Shown here piece by piece: positions 59,741 through 64,000 of a stretch of DNA of 64,000 nucleotides. The stretch spans positions 1 to 64,000 of the forward strand of contig NZ_SNXB01000002.1 of NCBI RefSeq assembly GCF_004362055.1. The letters are read 5' to 3'. Within the stretch, counting starts at the first letter, position 1; the number at the start of each line of letters is the position of its first letter. The position numbers were made by a program, and so were the translations under genes. This DNA is from Flavobacterium sp. 245 (GTDB lineage: Bacteria; Bacteroidota; Bacteroidia; Flavobacteriales; Flavobacteriaceae). The notes beneath the pieces are model-generated. The model ran no database searches and was not told the origin of the DNA. It worked only from the letters and a program-made list of their open reading frames with translations.

Positions 59741-62700
59741 ATGGATAAAAAAATATTCTCTTTTTTGTTTTCTACACGCTTAATGGCCGTTCTTTTTTTA
59801 ACATTCGCAATTGCAATGGGTGTTGGAACTTTTATCGAAAGTAAATACAACACCGATACTGCCCGAATTTTAATCTATAATACTTGGTGGTTTGAAGCTA
59901 TAATGGCAGTTTTTATGCTAAATTTCTTCGGTAACATCAAACGTTATCAATTACTTAAAAAAGAAAAATGGGCTACTTTTTTACTTCACATAGCCTTTGT
60001 TTTTATCATTTTAGGAGCTTTTATTACACGTTATATCAGTTATGAAGGAATGATGCCAATTCGCGAAGGCGCAGCAGAAAATCAAATTTATTCGGATAAA
60101 ACATTTATTACGGTTTTTGCTGACGGAGAATATAAAGGTCAGCCGAGAAGAAGAGTTTTTGATAAAAGCCTTCTGCTTTCACCGGTTACGAATAATGATT
60201 TTACACTTTCAGGAAAATTTGACGAAACTCCTTTTGAGGTTAGTTATGTGAACTACATCATGGGGGCAAAAGAAATTATAAAACCAGACCCTAAAGGAAC
60301 TCTTTATTTAAAATTAGTAGAAGCCGGAGCGGGTGGTCGTGAGGAACATTACTTAAAAGAAGGTGAAGTTCAAAATATTCACAATGTTTTATTTGCTTTA
60401 AATAAACAAACTGACGGCGCAATAAATATTAATACGAAAGGAGAAAAGTATACGATCCAAACGCCATTTGAAGGAGAGTTCATGAGAATGGCCGACAAAT
60501 TTAAAGGGACTGTTACAAAAGATAATGTACAGCCTTTAATGATGCGTTCTTTGTATAGTATTGGAGATATTCGTATCGTTTTTCCAGATCCTGCTGTAAA
60601 AGGAGTTGTTGATTATGAGTCAAATAAAGATTTTAAAGCTAAATCGCATACTGATGCTTTGGTAGTAAAAATTAAAGCTGATGGTCAAGAAAAAGAAGTT
60701 CGTTTAATGGGGTCTAAAGGAAGCATTGGCGAGCCTCAAACGGTTAAAATTGGTAAAATTGAATACAGTTTATTTTACGGAAGCAAAGCTTATATTTTGC
60801 CTTTTAAAGTACGATTAAATGATTTTATTGCAACGAAATATCCTGGAACAGAGAAAAGTTATTCGTCATTTGAAAGTAAGGTGACGGTTCAGGATTCTGC
60901 AGAAACTTTTGACGCAGATATATATATGAATCACGTTTTAGATCATAAAGGATATCGTTTTTTCCAATCGTCATTTGATCCAGATGAAAAAGGAACTGTA
61001 TTATCTGTAAATCACGATTTTTGGGGAACTTCGATTACTTACTTAGGCTATTTTATGCTTTTCTTTGGTTTGATGGCGATTATGTTTACAAAACATTCTC
61101 GTTTTGCCGATTTGAAACGCAAGCTTGATACAGTAAAAAAGAAAAAGGAAAAACTGATTACGATTCTTGTTTTAATGATTGGTTTGAGCGGTTTTGCACA
61201 ACAAAATCCTCATGTTCATTCGCACGAACATGATCATAACCATACTGCAGATCCAAACGATCACGCAAATCACGTAGTGGCACCGCCAAGCCAAAAGCAG
61301 TTGGATTCATTGCTTACAATTTATAAAGCTCCAGAAGCTCATGCCGCTAAATTTGGTCGTTTGATTATTCAGGATGCTGGTGGAAGAATGAAACCAATTA
61401 ATACATTTTCATCTGAATTACTTAGAAAAGTTAGTCACAGTGATAAGTATAACGGAATGAATTCTGATCAGGTATTTTTGTCGATGACGCAATACGCTCA
61501 GGTTTGGATACAGATTCCGCTTATTTATATTAAGATGGGAAATGACAGTATCCGTAAAATTATTGGAATCGAAAAAGACGCACAATATGCTCCATTTGTA
61601 AAATTTTTCGATGAAAACGGAAATTATAAATTGTCACCTTATTTAGATGATGCTTATAAAGCAGGAAATCCAAATCAGTTTGAGAAAGATTTTATTGAAA
61701 CAGATAAAAAAGTAAACTTAATGGAATCTGCTTTAAGCGGCAGCATTTTGAAAATTTTTCCTGTTCCAAATGATCCAAACAATAAATGGGTTTCTTTCTT
61801 GGAACGTGAAAACAGCGGTTTTAAAGGAATGGATTCAACGTATGTAAAACAAATTCTGCCTTTGTATTTCAGCGCTTTGAACAATGGTTCTATTTCTAAA
61901 AACTGGGATACGGCTGATCAACTGGTAGAAAGCATCAATGGTTTCCAAAAGAAATTTGGCGCTAAAGTAAGACCAAGCGAACAAAAAATTGATGCTGAGA
62001 TTGCTTATAACAAATATGATGTTTTTCAAAAACTATCGTATTGGTATATTACAGCAGCGATATTTATGTTTATTTTTACGATCGTAAATATCTTCTTTGA
62101 GAAAAAATGGTTGCGAGTTACAGTAAATGTTTTCCATGTAATTATTGGACTTTTATTTGTACTTCATACTTTAGGATTAATTGCAAGATGGTACATTTCT
62201 GGGCATGCACCCTGGAGTAACGCTTATGAGGCAATTGTATATGTGGCTTGGTCAACGATGTTCTTTGGATTGGCTTTTGACAGAAAATCAAAATTAACGG
62301 TAGCTTCATCTGCTTTCGTTACGTCTATGATTTTAATGGCGGCATACATGAATTGGATTGATCCAGAAATTGCAAACTTACAGCCGGTTCTTAATTCATA
62401 TTGGTTAATGATTCACGTTGCGGTTATTGTAGCTAGTTATGGTCCGACTGCATTAGGAATGATTTTAGGTTTTGTAGCATTAGTATTGATTTTCTTTACA
62501 ACTGAGAAAAACAAAGCTAAAATGGAATTGAACATTAAAGAGATTACTTATATCAATGAAATGGCAGTAACTATTGGTTTGATCATGCTGACTATTGGAA
62601 ACTTCTTAGGCGGACAATGGGCAAATGAAAGCTGGGGACGTTACTGGGGATGGGATCCAAAAGAAACTTGGGCTTTAATCTCGATCATGATTTATGCTTT

Positions 62701-62959
62701 TGTAATTCACGCTCGTTTTGTACCAGCTTTACGCGGAAAATGGTTCTTCAATTTAATGACTATGTTTGCGTTTATTTCGATTTTATTTACATATTATGGA
62801 GTAAATTTCCACTTAGTTGGTTTACACTCTTATGCAAGCGGAGAAGCGCATTCTTTAAATTGGGTTTATTACTCAATGGGAACAATTGCCCTAATTGGAG
62901 CTGTAACTTATCCGAAGTATAGAAAATACTATAAAAGTAAAAAAGTGAAGAAAAAATAA
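59741..62959 (+). CDS. ccsBA: Cytochrome c biogenesis fusion protein CcsB-CcsA
   Basis: The 1072-residue protein fuses the two System II heme-handling proteins. The ResB/CcsB half (about 1-460) has membrane helices near 14-34, 49-67 and 80-100, a large outer domain and another helix near 430-450. A basic link and a hydrophobic stretch that looks like a signal peptide (LVLMIGLSGFAQ, about 473-484) lead into a His-rich linker (about 491-517). The CcsA half (about 765-1072) has the WWD heme motif WGRYWGWDPKETWALIS near 965-981. The fused system transports heme and ligates it to apocytochromes c. Confidence 0.93.
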   Translation: MDKKIFSFLFSTRLMAVLFLTFAIAMGVGTFIESKYNTDTARILIYNTWWFEAIMAVFMLNFFGNIKRYQLLKKEKWATFLLHIAFVFIILGAFITRYISYEGMMPIREGAAENQIYSDKTFITVFADGEYKGQPRRRVFDKSLLLSPVTNNDFTLSGKFDETPFEVSYVNYIMGAKEIIKPDPKGTLYLKLVEAGAGGREEHYLKEGEVQNIHNVLFALNKQTDGAININTKGEKYTIQTPFEGEFMRMADKFKGTVTKDNVQPLMMRSLYSIGDIRIVFPDPAVKGVVDYESNKDFKAKSHTDALVVKIKADGQEKEVRLMGSKGSIGEPQTVKIGKIEYSLFYGSKAYILPFKVRLNDFIATKYPGTEKSYSSFESKVTVQDSAETFDADIYMNHVLDHKGYRFFQSSFDPDEKGTVLSVNHDFWGTSITYLGYFMLFFGLMAIMFTKHSRFADLKRKLDTVKKKKEKLITILVLMIGLSGFAQQNPHVHSHEHDHNHTADPNDHANHVVAPPSQKQLDSLLTIYKAPEAHAAKFGRLIIQDAGGRMKPINTFSSELLRKVSHSDKYNGMNSDQVFLSMTQYAQVWIQIPLIYIKMGNDSIRKIIGIEKDAQYAPFVKFFDENGNYKLSPYLDDAYKAGNPNQFEKDFIETDKKVNLMESALSGSILKIFPVPNDPNNKWVSFLERENSGFKGMDSTYVKQILPLYFSALNNGSISKNWDTADQLVESINGFQKKFGAKVRPSEQKIDAEIAYNKYDVFQKLSYWYITAAIFMFIFTIVNIFFEKKWLRVTVNVFHVIIGLLFVLHTLGLIARWYISGHAPWSNAYEAIVYVAWSTMFFGLAFDRKSKLTVASSAFVTSMILMAAYMNWIDPEIANLQPVLNSYWLMIHVAVIVASYGPTALGMILGFVALVLIFFTTEKNKAKMELNIKEITYINEMAVTIGLIMLTIGNFLGGQWANESWGRYWGWDPKETWALISIMIYAFVIHARFVPALRGKWFFNLMTMFAFISILFTYYGVNFHLVGLHSYASGEAHSLNWVYYSMGTIALIGAVTYPKYRKYYKSKKVKKK

Positions 62960-62985
62960 TTATCACGGTTATTATTAATTCACAA

Positions 62986-63022
62986 AAAAAAGAGGTTCAG
63001 TTTTTTACTGAACCTCTTTTTT
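62986..63022. terminator. Terminator between ccsBA and DUF3667 gene
   Basis: AAAAAGAGGTTCAG pairs with CTGAACCTCTTTTT around a seven-base loop. It can serve both convergent genes. Confidence 0.9.
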
Positions 63023-63042
63023 ATATAAGTCAATTAAAAAAG

Positions 63043-63777
63043 TTAGGATGGCAGTTTTCCCATAAAAACTAGTACAATTGCAGTTAGTAGTAAAAAGCAA
63101 ATCCAAAATATGATATGGCTTAATATAGTTAAGAAGAAAGCTTTTGCTTTTGATAATTTATTGAAAAATTGAATATTCGTCCAAAATATTAATACCATTC
63201 CTGTCAAATAAGTTATAGTAGAGAATCGTTCAGCATGGTGCATATTATTTAGATATATTAATATTGGAAATGATAAAATTTGAGCAAAAATTCTTTGTGA
63301 GGCTTTAAATGTATTGAGGACAAAAAGTTCAAAAAAATTATAACCTTGTTTTCTAAATACAATATAAGTTCCAACAGTGTAGATTGGTATTGTGGCAATA
63401 GTAGTCCACGCAAAATGAGTAGCAATCCATTCACCGAAATCGTGCAAATCTAATTCTGGATCACCAGTCTTAGGAAATAAATCAATATGGAAGTAATGAT
63501 ACAGGAAACTATATAATGCTCCAAGAACTGCCACTAATGACAAAGGTTTAAAATGCTTGACGCGCTTTCCCTCAATAAAATCTCTTATAGAATGGCCAGG
63601 TCTGGTTAATAATTGTTTTAGAGTATAGGGAATTCCGGCATCGAAATGCAATAATCCGTGTTGAATATCATGCCATAAAAAGTGGGCATTAATTTTATGT
63701 GTATCAGCAGGCTGTCCGCAGTTGTTACAATAATGACCACTATAATGCTGATGACAATTTTTGCAGATTATTTCCAT
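63043..63777 (-). CDS. DUF3667 membrane protein
   Basis: The 244-residue membrane protein has an N-terminal zinc-ribbon-like C-x2-C-x8-C-x2-C (CKNCHQHYSGHYCNNCG, near 5-21) and the family block LQHGLLHFDAGIPYTLKQLLTRPGHSIRDFIEGKRVKHFKPLSL-like segment near 35-75. Five or so helices follow. Function is unknown. The chosen ATG at 63777 puts the ribbon at the very N-terminus, as in the family; an upstream ATG would overlap the DoxX gene stop. Confidence 0.85.
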   Translation of the reverse strand: MEIICKNCHQHYSGHYCNNCGQPADTHKINAHFLWHDIQHGLLHFDAGIPYTLKQLLTRPGHSIRDFIEGKRVKHFKPLSLVAVLGALYSFLYHYFHIDLFPKTGDPELDLHDFGEWIATHFAWTTIATIPIYTVGTYIVFRKQGYNFFELFVLNTFKASQRIFAQILSFPILIYLNNMHHAERFSTITYLTGMVLIFWTNIQFFNKLSKAKAFFLTILSHIIFWICFLLLTAIVLVFMGKLPS

Positions 63778-63805
63778 TTTTTCATGTATTTTACTTGAAT
63801 AATTT

Positions 63806-64000
63806 TTACTCAACTTTACTTTTAATTCCATCAGGAAACATAATTGCTAATAATACTGCAATTAATAAAAAGTTATATTCAACGCCATTTCTTCCTCCGC
63901 CTACAACAAACCATCCTTCTTTAAAATGTACCATGATGATTCCCATAATCAATACAAAAATGGTTACGAAGCCGGCCAGCTTGACATATTTGTTAATAAG
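63806..64000 (-). CDS. DoxX family membrane protein, C-terminal part
   Basis: The last 64 codons of a gene that begins beyond the right edge are seen. The residues LINKYVKLAGFVTIFVLIMG, then HFKEGWFVVGGGRNGVEYN and FLLIAVLLAIMFPDG match the third and fourth helices of DoxX-type membrane proteins. The stop lies 28 bases before the ATG chosen for the DUF3667 gene, and the pair is probably co-transcribed. Confidence 0.75.
   Translation of the reverse strand, partial: LINKYVKLAGFVTIFVLIMGIIMVHFKEGWFVVGGGRNGVEYNFLLIAVLLAIMFPDGIKSKVE

Noticed and set aside
1..64000. New defence, mobile or biosynthetic system
   Set aside because: I found no nuclease/ATPase pairs, integrases, transposases, reverse transcriptases or assembly-line enzymes; the window is core genome with small points of interest only.

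Overview
The window is AT-rich chromosomal DNA of a Bacteroidota bacterium, almost certainly a Flavobacterium. Signs for this are a PorQ-type gene of the type IX secretion system, many promoters of the Bacteroidota form TTG-N17-20-TAnnTTTG, a CcsB-CcsA fusion, repeated BlaI/M56 pairs, and families such as DUF1569, DUF2807, DUF2911 and DUF3667. No phage, insertion sequence, CRISPR array, plasmid function or tRNA gene was seen. Most of the window is ordinary core genome.

Layout. The window opens in the 3' end of a 5S rRNA gene, so an rRNA operon lies to the left, followed by about 450 bases of non-coding repeats. From 0.6 to 3.0 kb are small stand-alone genes (DUF1569, an NTF2-like secreted protein, endonuclease III, an alpha/beta hydrolase). 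From 3.2 to 10.5 kb is a glycogen block, glgA-glgC-glgB, followed by a GH31 alpha-glucosidase. From 10.5 to 12.8 kb are an M48 lipoprotein protease and a UMF1-type MFS permease. From 13 to 15.9 kb (minus strand) an ECF sigma factor, its probable anti-sigma factor and two secreted repeat proteins form one unit. Next come lon, porQ with an L,D-transpeptidase, cmk, a nucleoside permease, a few secreted proteins and rpsA. From 27.9 to 31.9 kb are two ExbD-like proteins, an S66 carboxypeptidase lipoprotein, a fasciclin protein and an EamA permease. From 32.2 to 36.6 kb are two tandem BlaI/M56 regulator pairs. From 36.7 to 42 kb are an MFS permease, DUF1684, TatD, TcdA, a HAD phosphatase and DUF2911.

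From 42 to 48.4 kb (minus strand) are two membrane proteins and an operon of a PIG-L deacetylase, a 35-residue membrane protein, a sodium:solute symporter and DUF805. Two secreted proteins follow, one with an LVIVD propeller and one with a His-rich tail. A long minus-strand operon then runs DUF2520 - kdsC-like - ubiA - maf - mscS - AI-2E permease - POTRA/beta-barrel protein (57.6 to 51.1 kb). A GH28 enzyme, the 1072-residue CcsBA protein, a DUF3667 protein and the end of a DoxX gene close the window.

The points most worth a second look are: (1) a dispersed non-coding repeat with three copies whose central stem covaries between copies; (2) BlaI-type operators phased at 20 bp that overlap the promoter of the duplicated BlaI/M56 modules, one of whose membrane proteases ends in a TonB-plug-like segment; (3) two ExbD proteins that both lack the proton-carrying aspartate; (4) three small genes of 45, 46 and 35 residues, one of which looks like a decayed HigA antitoxin. 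I found no complete new defence or mobile system.
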